A stretch of DNA of 64,000 bases from Sneathiella sedimenti (GCF_017313765.1 NZ_JAFLNC010000004.1:1-64000), one strand, 5' to 3'; positions 48,294 to 56,949 are shown, counted from the stretch's first letter. Program-made: numbers and translations. The notes: generated by a model not told the origin, from the sequence alone.

Positions 48294-49273
48294 AGACGCC
48301 ACAGTTCTGGCAGCGCGACAGTAACAGCTTCCTTCCTCTTCTGTTGACGCCGGCCGCCTGCCTTTACGGAGGGATCAGCCGCTTTCACCGTTCCCTGCAA
48401 AAAGGGGAGCGGGTGTCCGTACCGGTCATCTGCATCGGCAATGTTGTGGCGGGCGGTGCGGGCAAGACCCCGGTCGCGGTTGCCGTCGCCCGGCTATTTC
48501 TCAGTGTCGGGAAAAAGCCGCATTTTCTGTCGCGGGGGTATGGGGGTACGCTTGCGGGCCCTACGCGCGTTGTCCTTGATGTCCATACATTTCGGGAGGT
48601 CGGGGATGAACCGCTCATTCTCGCCGAGACCGCACCAACCTGGATCGCTCGGGACCGGGCTGCCGGTGCGCGTGCCGCGGAAGAAGCCGGGGCAGATGTG
48701 ATCATCATGGATGACGGATTCCAGAACCCGTCGCTGGTAAAGGATCTTTCCCTGCTTGTGCTCGACGCTGACTATGGTGTGGGTAACGGGCGCCTGATTC
48801 CGGCAGGCCCGCTTCGGGAACCGCTCGCTGCGGGGCTCAGTCGGAGCGAGGCGGTTATTCTTGTTGGCCGCAACAATGATCAAAATATATTAAACCAATT
48901 AAATACATTTAAACCGGTTTATAATTCTTATTTGGTCCCGCGACCTTCTGCGGAGGCCCTCAGCGGTGAGAGAGTGGTGGCATTCGCTGGAATCGGCCGC
49001 CCGGAGAAATTTTTCAACAGTCTTCGAGAGGCTGGTTGTGACTTGATAGATCACTTTAGCTATGCCGACCACCATGTTTATAAAAAAGAAGAAATTATGA
49101 CTATGGTTGAGAGCGCTGCGACGCAGAATGCTGCCCTTGTCACTACCCGGAAGGACTTTGTCCGGCTCCCGGCGGAGGCGAGAATGATGGTCACCGTATT
49201 TGATGTAGATATGGCGTTCGAGACGCCGGAGGCGTTGAAATCCCTCCTTCTTTCTGTCCTGAAAGAGGGGTAA
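48290..49273 (+). CDS. lpxK: Tetraacyldisaccharide 4'-kinase
   Basis: LpxK phosphorylates the 4' position of the lipid A disaccharide. The 327-residue protein has a P-loop near residues 54-61 (AGGAGKTP) after an N-terminal membrane-associated helix, followed by FLSRGYGG and IIMDDGFQNPSL. Codons 196-218 or so (48876-48943) are unusually AT-rich compared with the rest. It overlaps waaA and is followed three bases later by the acyltransferase. Confidence 0.95.
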   Translation: MKTPQFWQRDSNSFLPLLLTPAACLYGGISRFHRSLQKGERVSVPVICIGNVVAGGAGKTPVAVAVARLFLSVGKKPHFLSRGYGGTLAGPTRVVLDVHTFREVGDEPLILAETAPTWIARDRAAGARAAEEAGADVIIMDDGFQNPSLVKDLSLLVLDADYGVGNGRLIPAGPLREPLAAGLSRSEAVILVGRNNDQNILNQLNTFKPVYNSYLVPRPSAEALSGERVVAFAGIGRPEKFFNSLREAGCDLIDHFSYADHHVYKKEEIMTMVESAATQNAALVTTRKDFVRLPAEARMMVTVFDVDMAFETPEALKSLLLSVLKEG

Positions 49274-49276
49274 TGC

Positions 49277-50146
49277 ATGAAAAAAGTATCACTAAAATAC
49301 CGACTGGAATGGATCGCAGTCAGGATCGTGATGGCGATTTTCCGCCTGCTGGGCCGGAAAAATGCCGCGAGTTTTGGAGGCTGGCTCGCCCGCAAGATTG
49401 GTCCCCGTTTGGGCGTTCATCGTGTTGCACGGGAGAATATGACCACCGCGTTGCCACATCTCACCGGGCGGGAGGTTGAGGAGAATCTCATGCGAATGTG
49501 GGAAAACCTTGGCCGCAATGTCGGGGAGATACCGTTTAACCGCGACATCCTGAGTGATACGGAATCTGTCGAAATCGTCGGAGAGGAATATCTCGATGCC
49601 TATTTGGACAGTGGCAAGTCGGCCTTCTTCGTTACCGCGCATTATGGGCCATGGGAACTGGTGGCGCTGGTCGGGCGGCGTTTGGGCGCGCGGGCGACCG
49701 GAATTTACCGGGCGGCCAATAATCCGTTGGTCGAGGATTTCTTTCAGGAAATGCGGGCCGATCCCAATTACAGCTTTGTTCCGAAAGGGAATGAAGGCGC
49801 ACGGACCATTCTCAAGGCGGCGCGAAATGGCGGGGCGATCGTTCTGTTGAATGACCAGAAGCTGAATAACGGCCTTGCTGTCCCTTTTTTCGGACGGGAT
49901 GCCATGACCGCACCGGCAGTGGCGGAGATTTCCTACAAGATGGATGTCCCGATTTATCCGATGCGGGCTGAACGTCTGGAGGGTGGCCGTCGCCGCTTTA
50001 CCATATATCCCGCGCTCGACGTTCCCAAGACCGGCGACAAGGCGACGGATGTATATGCGCTGCTAAAGGCGATCAACGAAACCTATGAGCTCTGGATAAC
50101 CGAGCGGCCGGACCACTGGTTCTGGGTCCATAACCGCTGGTCCTGA
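49277..50146 (+). CDS. Lipid A biosynthesis lauroyl/myristoyl acyltransferase (LpxL/HtrB type)
   Basis: Adds secondary acyl chains to Kdo-lipid A. The 289-residue protein has an N-terminal membrane anchor and the HX4E motif AHYGPWE, with H122 and E127 as the catalytic pair. ATGIYRAANNPLVEDFF and the C-terminal ERPDHWFWVHNRW are also characteristic of the LpxL/LpxM family. It is the last gene of the lipid A run. Which acyl chain it uses is not known. Confidence 0.93.
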   Translation: MKKVSLKYRLEWIAVRIVMAIFRLLGRKNAASFGGWLARKIGPRLGVHRVARENMTTALPHLTGREVEENLMRMWENLGRNVGEIPFNRDILSDTESVEIVGEEYLDAYLDSGKSAFFVTAHYGPWELVALVGRRLGARATGIYRAANNPLVEDFFQEMRADPNYSFVPKGNEGARTILKAARNGGAIVLLNDQKLNNGLAVPFFGRDAMTAPAVAEISYKMDVPIYPMRAERLEGGRRRFTIYPALDVPKTGDKATDVYALLKAINETYELWITERPDHWFWVHNRWS

Positions 50147-50158
50147 CGTATCACTGCC

Positions 50159-51226
50159 CTAACTGGCGAGGGCGAGGCGCGCCTTTTCATTCCGGACATT
50201 TTCGAGACGCTCAAGCGCAATCTTGTCGGCGATCTCGGCGGTTGTGACATTCTCCCGCTTCGCCCGCTCGAAGATGCTGAGACAGGTGTCATGAATGCCC
50301 GCCACCTGCTGCATGGCTTTGTCGCGCTTAAAATTCGGTCCTTCATGGCTGATGATGATGATCCCGCCAGCGTTGATTGCGTAATCCGGGGCATAGAGGA
50401 TGCCTTTTTCCATCAGCATCTTCGCATGGCGATCCTCGGCCAGCTGGTTATTGGCAGACCCGGCGACAACACGAACCTTTAGTCTGGCAATGGAGTCATC
50501 ATTAAGGATGGCGCCAAGCGCGCAAGGCGCAAAAACATCGGCGTCCTGGTCGTAGATTGCCTCGATGCCAACTGCTGTGGCGCCCAAATTCCTGACGGCT
50601 TTATCCACCGCGGCTTCATGGGGGTCCGCGACGATCAATTCCGCCCCGGCATCTTTCAGGAGCTCGCAAAGACCATAGCCGACGTTGCCAAGGCCCTGCA
50701 CAGCAACCTTCACACCGGTAAGGTTGGTCTTATTCAGTTCAAACTGGACCGCCGCGCGCAGGCCGTGAAAGACGCCCCAGGCGGTCGCGGGGGATGGATC
50801 GCCGCTATTACCTTCGCTGATCCCGGCGATATGGCGAGTAGACCGGCGGGCAATTTCCAGATCCGGTACCGTCGTACCGACGTCTTCCGCCGCAATATAG
50901 GTGCCGCCTAATTGATCGACAGCCCGGCCGAACGCCTCAAAAAGTTCTGGCGTCTTGTCGGTGCGTGCGTTGCCGATAATAACCGACTTGCCGCCACCGA
51001 GATTTACCCCAGCGAGAGAGGACTTGTAGGTCATTCCGCGGGAAAGCCGCAGCACATCGGCAATGGCCTCTTCCTCATTCTGGTAATCCCACATGCGCGT
51101 GCCGCCGAGGGCCGGGCCGAGAGTCGTGTCATGAACGGCGATAATTGCCTTCAGGCCGGATTTTTCATCATGGAAAAACAATATGTCTTCGTGGTTGTCG
51201 AACTCTTTCGCAGAAAATACTGTCAT
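50159..51226 (-). CDS. Leucine dehydrogenase (Leu/Val/Phe dehydrogenase family)
   Basis: NAD-dependent oxidative deamination of leucine to 2-ketoisocaproate. ATG 51226 (MTVFSAKEFDNHEDIL), behind TTGGGGTGCGAC on the minus strand, gives 355 residues. The catalytic lysines are K68 (MTYKSSLAG) and K80 (LGGGKSVI), and the Rossmann motif GLGNVG lies at 178-183. The family also includes valine and phenylalanine dehydrogenases, so the substrate is probable rather than proven; the nearby leucine pathway supports it. It is convergent with the acyltransferase gene, 12 bases apart. Confidence 0.88.
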   Translation of the reverse strand: MTVFSAKEFDNHEDILFFHDEKSGLKAIIAVHDTTLGPALGGTRMWDYQNEEEAIADVLRLSRGMTYKSSLAGVNLGGGKSVIIGNARTDKTPELFEAFGRAVDQLGGTYIAAEDVGTTVPDLEIARRSTRHIAGISEGNSGDPSPATAWGVFHGLRAAVQFELNKTNLTGVKVAVQGLGNVGYGLCELLKDAGAELIVADPHEAAVDKAVRNLGATAVGIEAIYDQDADVFAPCALGAILNDDSIARLKVRVVAGSANNQLAEDRHAKMLMEKGILYAPDYAINAGGIIIISHEGPNFKRDKAMQQVAGIHDTCLSIFERAKRENVTTAEIADKIALERLENVRNEKARLALAS

Positions 51227-51448
51227 GTCGCACCCCAAAAAAATATGTAACGAATATAATGTCTTGACCTTGATATTTTCCTAATATTGGCTGAAATCAA
51301 TTCAAATTTTATCGATTTTCAAACTTCGCAGCATACTTTCGCCAAAATATGCAAAGGATTTGCAAAGTTTCTGCCGGGTGTGACGAAAAGAAATAAAAAT
51401 CTGCCTCGAAAATCCGGGATTGGTGGGATTGAGGTTAATTTTTGCGAT

Positions 51449-52558
51449 TCATAAGCGATCCGTTTGGGAAAGAACATCCTTAACGGCGTCACCAATTCTC
51501 AGGCTGGACGTCAGTCCCGGGCTCTCCATTCCGAACAGATTGACCAGGCCCGGAACGTCATGGTCCGGCTCCCCGGAGAGCACGAAATCGGCTGCTGCGC
51601 CATCGGGGGTCTGGACCTTTGGGCGGATACCGGAATAGGCCGGGATCAGGCTGTCGTCGGGAAGGGCCGGGAAATATCGACGAATTGCCTTGTAGAAATC
51701 ACGACAGCGGGTGGGGTCAACTTCATAGTCGATTTGGTCCACCCATTCCTGATCGGGGCCGAACCGGATCTGCCCGGCAAGATCGATGGTCACATGAATA
51801 CCAAGGCTTGCCGTATTCGGTACCGGATAGATCAGCCGGGAAAATGGGGACCGGGCGGTCATGGTGAAATAGCTGCCCTTGGTGAGATAGCGTGTCGGGA
51901 TATGCGCTGATGCAAGGTCGGCAATTCGTTCCGCGACGCCTTGCGCGGAAAGCCCGGCCGAATTGATCAGGTTCCGGCATTGCACTGTCGTCCCGCCGGC
52001 GGTGACGGCAAACCCTTCCGCTGTTCTTTCGGCTTTATCAAATGCGGTGTTATAGGCAATCGCCCCGCCATTGTCCTCAATTTCTCCGATATAGGCGAGC
52101 ATGAGCTGATGACTGTCGATAATCCCGGTGGAGGGTGAGAGGAGCGCCGCCGTGCAGTTGAGCGATGGCTCCATCTTCAAGGCCGCATCGCGCGCTAGAT
52201 ACTGGATGTCGTCAACGCCATTGGCGGCCGCCTTCGCCGCGAGGGAATCGAGCGTTTCCAGCTCCGCTTCCGAGGTCGCGACGATCAGCTTGCCGCATCG
52301 CCTGTGGGGAATATGACGGGTGGCGCAATAGTCATAGAGCTGATGCTTTCCCTCAACACAATATCGCGCTTTCAGGCTGTCTTTAGGATAGTAGATACCC
52401 GCGTGGATAACCTCGCTGTTGCGCGATGACGTTTCCTCCCCGAAATGCGCTGATCGTTCCAAAACAAGCACGTCACGGCCGGCAACCGCAAGGGTCCGGG
52501 CGATGGCGAGGCCGATAACGCCGGCGCCAACAACGATATTTTCAACATCCAAAGACAT
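51449..52558 (-). CDS. FAD-dependent oxidoreductase, L-2-hydroxyglutarate oxidase-like
   Basis: ATG 52558 (MSLDVENIVVGAGVIG) gives 369 residues. The protein is of the DAO/GlpD flavoprotein superfamily, with the dinucleotide motif VVGAGVIGLAIARTLA at the N terminus, ERSAHFGEETSSRNSEVIH and GIHVTIDLAGQIRFGPD. This resembles L-2-hydroxyglutarate dehydrogenase/oxidase (LhgO/L2HGDH), but the exact substrate is not settled. A 222-base AT-rich gap separates it from the leucine dehydrogenase start. It is divergent from the DUF3179 gene. Confidence 0.85.
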   Translation of the reverse strand: MSLDVENIVVGAGVIGLAIARTLAVAGRDVLVLERSAHFGEETSSRNSEVIHAGIYYPKDSLKARYCVEGKHQLYDYCATRHIPHRRCGKLIVATSEAELETLDSLAAKAAANGVDDIQYLARDAALKMEPSLNCTAALLSPSTGIIDSHQLMLAYIGEIEDNGGAIAYNTAFDKAERTAEGFAVTAGGTTVQCRNLINSAGLSAQGVAERIADLASAHIPTRYLTKGSYFTMTARSPFSRLIYPVPNTASLGIHVTIDLAGQIRFGPDQEWVDQIDYEVDPTRCRDFYKAIRRYFPALPDDSLIPAYSGIRPKVQTPDGAAADFVLSGEPDHDVPGLVNLFGMESPGLTSSLRIGDAVKDVLSQTDRL

Positions 52559-52634
52559 AGCCGTCCCTAACACTTTTTTATTTCATTCACAAAGGGTTGA
52601 TTTTACCTGCGCGCGGAAGCGTTTACGATAAGGT

Positions 52635-53633
52635 ATGAGACAAATTTTCGCCATCGTCTTTCTTGCCATGTTCGGACCGTTTCTCGGTGCCTTGCCGGCG
52701 AACGCCAATCCGGAATTATGGGCGAAGTACTGGCCACGGACGGATTTTTCCCGAAGCGAAGTGCCCTTTGATGAAATCCTGAATGGCGGTGTCCCGAAAG
52801 ACGGCATCCCGTCCATTGATAACCCGAGGTTCATTCCGGTCGCCGAGGCCGATCATCTCAAGGCGACGGAGCCCGTAATCGGTGTTGTCGTGAATGGCGA
52901 GGCGAAGGCCTATCCCCTGCAGGTCCTGATCTGGCATGAAATTGTGAATGACGAGATCGGCGGTGTGCCTGTTGCCGTGACTTTCTGTCCGCTCTGTAAT
53001 GCCTCCTTGGTGTTTGATCGGCGGATCAACCACCCGGAGAAGGGGGAAATAGAGCTCGAGTTCGGGACGACCGGCAAGCTCCGACATTCCGACCTGATCA
53101 TGTATGACCGACAGACGGAAAGCTGGTGGCAGCAATTTGTCGGTCGGGCGATCATCGGAGAGTTGCTTGGAGCTGAGCTGGACATGCTCCCTGTGAGAAT
53201 CGAATCCTTCGCCAAATTCAAGGAACGCCTGCCAAGCGGCCTGGTTCTTGTCCCGACCGAGGAAAATTTTCGCCGCTACGGGATGAATCCTTACCAACAG
53301 TATGACAGTGCCTGGCAACCTTTCCTGTATAACGGGGACCTGCCGGATGTTGTCCCGCCGCTTTCCCGGGTTGTTGTGGCGGAGGGGCGTGCTTGGGCGC
53401 TGGATTTTCTACGTGAGAAAAAGCGCATCGAGACGCCTGACGGCCTCATTCTGGAGTGGGAGAAAGGGCAGAATTCTGCGCTTGATGCCGCGATAATCGG
53501 GGAGGGTGTCGATATCGGCAACGTAACCGTGCGCCGCCGGGCAGGGACAGGATATGAAGATATCCTCTACACGGTCGATTTCGCCTTCGCCCATCATGCT
53601 TTTCATCCTGACCAGCCGATCATCTTCGAGTGA
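52635..53633 (+). CDS. Exported DUF3179 domain protein
   Basis: A 332-residue protein with an N-terminal signal peptide (hydrophobic residues 3-20, likely cleavage after ANA at about 24). The DUF3179 core contains AYPLQVLIWHEIVNDEIGG and TFCPLCNASLVFDR; the histidine (H101) and the C118-x2-C121 pair are suggestive of metal binding. The function is unknown. It is probably periplasmic. Confidence 0.85.
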   Translation: MRQIFAIVFLAMFGPFLGALPANANPELWAKYWPRTDFSRSEVPFDEILNGGVPKDGIPSIDNPRFIPVAEADHLKATEPVIGVVVNGEAKAYPLQVLIWHEIVNDEIGGVPVAVTFCPLCNASLVFDRRINHPEKGEIELEFGTTGKLRHSDLIMYDRQTESWWQQFVGRAIIGELLGAELDMLPVRIESFAKFKERLPSGLVLVPTEENFRRYGMNPYQQYDSAWQPFLYNGDLPDVVPPLSRVVVAEGRAWALDFLREKKRIETPDGLILEWEKGQNSALDAAIIGEGVDIGNVTVRRRAGTGYEDILYTVDFAFAHHAFHPDQPIIFE

Positions 53634-53783
53634 GGAAGATTTCCGCGATCCGTCAACTTTTTGTAAATGCGATCCAGATATGGTGCTTGTCTTGTATCGG
53701 TGGCTGGTTTACTAAATTACCGCATCATATCAGATCATGGATGCCAGTTGGCGGCGGTGAGAATTGCTGGGGGCGAATAGAAC

Positions 53784-54665
53784 GTGTCAAACGTGACAGT
53801 GACTTTGGACGACTCAAATCCTGAAAAAGAAGAACAGCCTACCCGCGCGCATATTATTGTGGTGGGAAATGCCAAGGGCGGGTCGGGTAAATCCACAACC
53901 GCCATGCATATCATCATTTCGTTGCTGACGATGGGTTTCAAGGTGGGGGCCATCGATCTGGACGGGAAACAGAAAACCCTCGGTCGATATATCGAGAATC
54001 GCCAGAACTTTATCTCGAAGAAGAATATCAAGCTGCCGATGCCATCCCTCAAGGTGATTGAGCCAAGCCCCAAAAAGAATATGGACGAGGCGCAATCGGA
54101 TGAGCGGGCAAGGTTTGTCGCGGCGCTTCAGGAACTGGTTTATGAGAATAACTTTGTCGTCGTCGATTGTCCCGGCGCTGACAGCTTCATTTCCAAGCTC
54201 GGGCATTCTTTTGCCGATACCCTGCTGACACCGATGAACGACAGTTTTATCGATCTTGATTTGCTGGCGACGGTAAACGGGACCAGCCTGGAGGTCGAAA
54301 AGCCGAGCTGGTATAGTGAAATGGTCTGGGAGCAGCGGAAGAGACGGGCGCTGATCGATAATCACAAGATTGACTGGGTGGTCATGCGCAACCGGCTTTC
54401 CCATACCGATGCCCATAACAAGCGGCATATCGAGAAAATTCTGAAAAAGCTGTCGTCACGCATTTCCTTTCGCGCGGCCCCGGGGTTCGGCGAGCGCGTT
54501 GTGTTTCGGGAGCTGTTCCTGAAGGGCCTGACGATGCTCGATTTGAACAAGAAAGGTATTGGCGTTAAAATGTCTATGAGCCATGTTGCCGCGCGTCATG
54601 AATTGCGCCACCTGATCAAGTCACTGAACTTGCCTGGCCTTGACGACAAAGTGGAAAAGCTCTGA
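53784..54665 (+). CDS. mipZ: Division-site positioning ATPase MipZ
   Basis: MipZ forms polar gradients with ParB and inhibits FtsZ, setting the division site in many alphaproteobacteria. The 293-residue ParA-family protein has a deviant Walker A, KGGSGKST, at residues 31-38 (VVGNAKGGSGKST). Other recognisable parts are AIDLDGKQKTLGRYIENR and VVDCPGADS. It uses a GTG start at 53784 behind GGGGGCGAATAGAAC. It is followed 28 bases later by an ArsR gene; the functional link between them is unclear. Confidence 0.92.
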   Translation: MSNVTVTLDDSNPEKEEQPTRAHIIVVGNAKGGSGKSTTAMHIIISLLTMGFKVGAIDLDGKQKTLGRYIENRQNFISKKNIKLPMPSLKVIEPSPKKNMDEAQSDERARFVAALQELVYENNFVVVDCPGADSFISKLGHSFADTLLTPMNDSFIDLDLLATVNGTSLEVEKPSWYSEMVWEQRKRRALIDNHKIDWVVMRNRLSHTDAHNKRHIEKILKKLSSRISFRAAPGFGERVVFRELFLKGLTMLDLNKKGIGVKMSMSHVAARHELRHLIKSLNLPGLDDKVEKL

Positions 54666-54693
54666 CAACGATCCGCTAAGAAAGAGACCTGAA

Positions 54694-55020
54694 ATGATGG
54701 AGACCGAAGAGGCCGCGGTTGCGCTCGCGAAGCTTGGTCATCCTGTCCGGCTTAGGATAATTCAGTATCTTGTGCAGGCAGGAGAGGCGGGGCTGTCTGT
54801 GGGTGAAATTCAGGTGCTTCTGGATATTCCCGCATCCACGCTGTCGCATCACATTTCCCATCTGGTTAGCGGCGGTCTGATCCGACAGGAGCGGGAAAGC
54901 CGCACCCTGCGCTGTTTCGTCAATTACAAGAAGGTGGAAGGGCTCGTCGAGCTTTTGACCGATAAATGCTGCATGGGCGTCGAGCTGCCTGCGACAGCTT
55001 CGGCCGACGAAGAACGTTGA
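54694..55020 (+). CDS. ArsR/SmtB-family transcriptional repressor
   Basis: A 108-residue winged-helix protein. I choose ATG 54694 (MMETEEAAVALAKLGHPVRL), with AAGAAAGAGA upstream; the frame is open back to 54640 inside mipZ. The recognition helix region is IPASTLSHHISHLVSGGLI (45-63). C92-C93 (TDKCCMG), with C74 earlier, may form the thiol inducer site. It is followed by an ArsP-type permease with paired inverted repeats, so it most likely represses that gene and responds to a thiophilic metal(loid). Confidence 0.9.
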   Translation: MMETEEAAVALAKLGHPVRLRIIQYLVQAGEAGLSVGEIQVLLDIPASTLSHHISHLVSGGLIRQERESRTLRCFVNYKKVEGLVELLTDKCCMGVELPATASADEER

Positions 55021-55035
55021 CCTGACCCAGAATTT

Positions 55036-55062
55036 TATAATTCGACAATTATCGAAATTATA
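55036..55062. promoter_or_regulatory. ArsR-type operator, site 1
   Basis: An imperfect inverted repeat, TATAATTCGA...TCGAAATTATA (half-site ATAATTCGA), lies directly after the arsR stop and upstream of the probable permease promoter (TTGCAA at 55065 is a possible -35). Confidence 0.55.
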
Positions 55063-55097
55063 ACTTGCAATCCATCAAGGCGGATGTTACCTATCAG

Positions 55098-55121
55098 ATA
55101 ATTCGATAAATCTGGAATTAT
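55098..55121. promoter_or_regulatory. ArsR-type operator, site 2
   Basis: ATAATTC (55098-55104) and GAATTAT (55115-55121) form a perfect 7-bp inverted repeat with a 10-base spacer, sharing the ATAATTCGA half-site with site 1 some 62 bases upstream. It ends at the permease translation start. Confidence 0.6.
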
Positions 55122-55125
55122 GGAT

Positions 55126-56178
55126 ATGTCAATAAACGAAGCCTTACAGAGCCTCTCCCACAACAGATCCCGTTTATGGGCCCTGTTGAGTGATCGCGTC
55201 GTACTTGCGTCGCTTGCGATCGTCTTGCTGTTGGCAATTATCGATCCGAAAAACCTCCCTGTCAGCCTTGCCTTTTTAGGGGACGCGGTGATTGGAATGG
55301 CACCTTTCTTCGCCATTGCCATCGGTCTTGCGGCCTATTTTTCGGCAACTGGTGCGGACAACCTGATTGCGCGGGCCTTCGCCGGCTCGCCGACGACGGC
55401 GATTGTCGCGGCGTCGATGGTGGGGGCATTGTCTCCCTTCTGTTCCTGCGGGGTTATCCCGTTGGTTGCCTCTCTCCTGGCCGCCGGGGTCCCGCTCGCG
55501 CCAGTGATGGCCTTCTGGATTGCCTCCCCGATCATGGATCCGGAAATATTCGTCTTAACCTCCGTCGGGATCGGCTTTGGCTTTGCGGTCGGCAAAACCG
55601 CGATCGCCGTCGCGCTCGGCCTGTTTGCCGGGTTCGCGGTGTATCTGTTGCAGCAGCGCGGGTGGGTAGTTAATCCCTTAAAAGGGGAACTATCGGGTTG
55701 CCGAAAGAAGATTTCGCTCTCCGGCCCGGTCGATGTTAAGTGGAAATTCTGGCAGGAGTCGGATCGCAGGCGTCAGTTTGCGACCGCCGCAACCTCCAAT
55801 GGCTGGCTGATCGGACGCTGGCTGATCCTTGCCTTCCTGATTGAGAGCCTGATGGTGACTTACATCCCTACGAGCTTTATCGAGTCCGTTGTTGGCCAGG
55901 ACAACATCTTCTCCATTCCGCTTGCCGTGCTGATTGGAATTCCGAGTTATCTGAATGGTTATGCCGCTATCCCGCTGGTCAGTGGACTAATTGACCTTGG
56001 AATGTCGCAAGGGGCCGCGATGGCCTTCATGACCGCAGGCGCCGTTTCCTCGATCCCGGCGGCAATCGCGGTCTTTGGTCTCGTCAAGAAGCCGGTATTT
56101 GCGCTGTATCTTTTCCTTGGTGTATCGGGATCGGTTGTGACCGGTATTGGCTGGCAGTTTTTGAGTGAATCTTTCTAG
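55126..56178 (+). CDS. ArsP/COG0701-type permease
   Basis: A 350-residue membrane protein with eight or so predicted helices. The signature SPFCSCGVIPL holds C106 and C108 in a membrane helix, the thiol pair that ArsP uses to move trivalent organoarsenicals. PSYLNGYAAIPLVSGLI is the second half-motif. A central soluble loop spans about 180-220. GGA at 55114-55116 favours ATG 55126; ATG 55120 is also possible. Control by the ArsR gene upstream is likely. The substrate could be an organoarsenical or another soft metal(loid). Confidence 0.85.
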   Translation: MSINEALQSLSHNRSRLWALLSDRVVLASLAIVLLLAIIDPKNLPVSLAFLGDAVIGMAPFFAIAIGLAAYFSATGADNLIARAFAGSPTTAIVAASMVGALSPFCSCGVIPLVASLLAAGVPLAPVMAFWIASPIMDPEIFVLTSVGIGFGFAVGKTAIAVALGLFAGFAVYLLQQRGWVVNPLKGELSGCRKKISLSGPVDVKWKFWQESDRRRQFATAATSNGWLIGRWLILAFLIESLMVTYIPTSFIESVVGQDNIFSIPLAVLIGIPSYLNGYAAIPLVSGLIDLGMSQGAAMAFMTAGAVSSIPAAIAVFGLVKKPVFALYLFLGVSGSVVTGIGWQFLSESF

Positions 56179-56264
56179 CGATTCACGCAACACTTTCGGC
56201 TCAATCGGACAGAAACCGCATCTTCGATATTCTTTTTATTAGAAAAATATAAAATAAAACAAGG

Positions 56265-56288
56265 GTCGGTCCTTTTATTAGGGCCGAC
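56265..56288. repeat. Inverted repeat in the gap after the permease
   Basis: The 8-bp stem GTCGGTCC / GGGCCGAC (one G-T pair) surrounds TTTTATTA. There is no T run after it on the plus strand. It lies between the AT-rich tract 56230-56260 and the small exported protein, so it is either the permease 3' end structure or part of the next gene's leader. Confidence 0.4.
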
Positions 56289-56395
56289 TAATCGAAAATT
56301 AACCTTTCCCCGATACGCTTTTCATCATGGCGACAAGTTTCCTTATTATCCCGCAGGGACGATACAGGGACAATCTCGCAGAAAAGGAGGAGCGT

Positions 56396-56764
56396 ATGTT
56401 AAGCTTTATTAACCATACCAGGCATTTTGTCATTCGTTATGCCGGCATGCGCTCTGTCATTTCTTTTGGACTTGCAGTGCTCTTTTCCGCAGCCACGTTG
56501 GTTTCATTCCAAGTGACAGACGCAACAGCCCAGAATGTATGCTTTGAGCGAACGGCACTACTAAAGCATTTGAACGGCAAATTTGAAGAGGCGCCGGTTG
56601 CAGCGGGTCTTGCTGCGAATGGGAGCGTGCTTGAAGTCTTTTCAAGCCCGGATGGCGTAACCTGGACAATTGTTCTGACCCAGCCAAATGGCGCAACCTG
56701 TGTGATGGCGTCTGGTGAATCCTGGGTTGGCGTGAAAAAACCCAAGAAAGGCAAAGTCAGTTAG
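56396..56764 (+). CDS. Small exported protein of unknown function
   Basis: ATG 56396, behind AAAAGGAGGAGCGT, gives 122 residues. A hydrophobic segment at about 20-37, followed by ATAQ (43-46), looks like a signal peptide with cleavage after ATA. The mature part of about 76 residues has two cysteines (C49, C102) that could form a disulfide, a compact beta-rich pattern (SVLEVFSSPDGVTWTIVLTQ) and a lysine-rich C terminus (KKPKKGK). I do not recognise a named family. An intrinsic terminator follows. Confidence 0.75.
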   Translation: MLSFINHTRHFVIRYAGMRSVISFGLAVLFSAATLVSFQVTDATAQNVCFERTALLKHLNGKFEEAPVAAGLAANGSVLEVFSSPDGVTWTIVLTQPNGATCVMASGESWVGVKKPKKGKVS

Positions 56765-56830
56765 CCGCATATACATGCTTTAGATAAGCGCGTTGCGTCA
56801 GGTAAGGCTTTGTGATGTATATGGTTGAGA

Positions 56831-56865
56831 AGAGCCGGGTCGGATGATCCGGCTCTTTTTCGTTT
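56831..56865 (+). terminator. Intrinsic terminator after the small exported protein
   Basis: A perfect 8-bp stem, AGAGCCGG (56831-56838) / CCGGCTCT (56849-56856), is followed by TTTTTCGTTT. Confidence 0.85.
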
Positions 56866-56949
56866 ATAAATGGGGGCTGTACAGTTTTTGAAAATCTGCG
56901 TAGCTTGCGTCCGGGGCTCTCTCTCCATCAAATAAAAAAAGGAAGAAAA

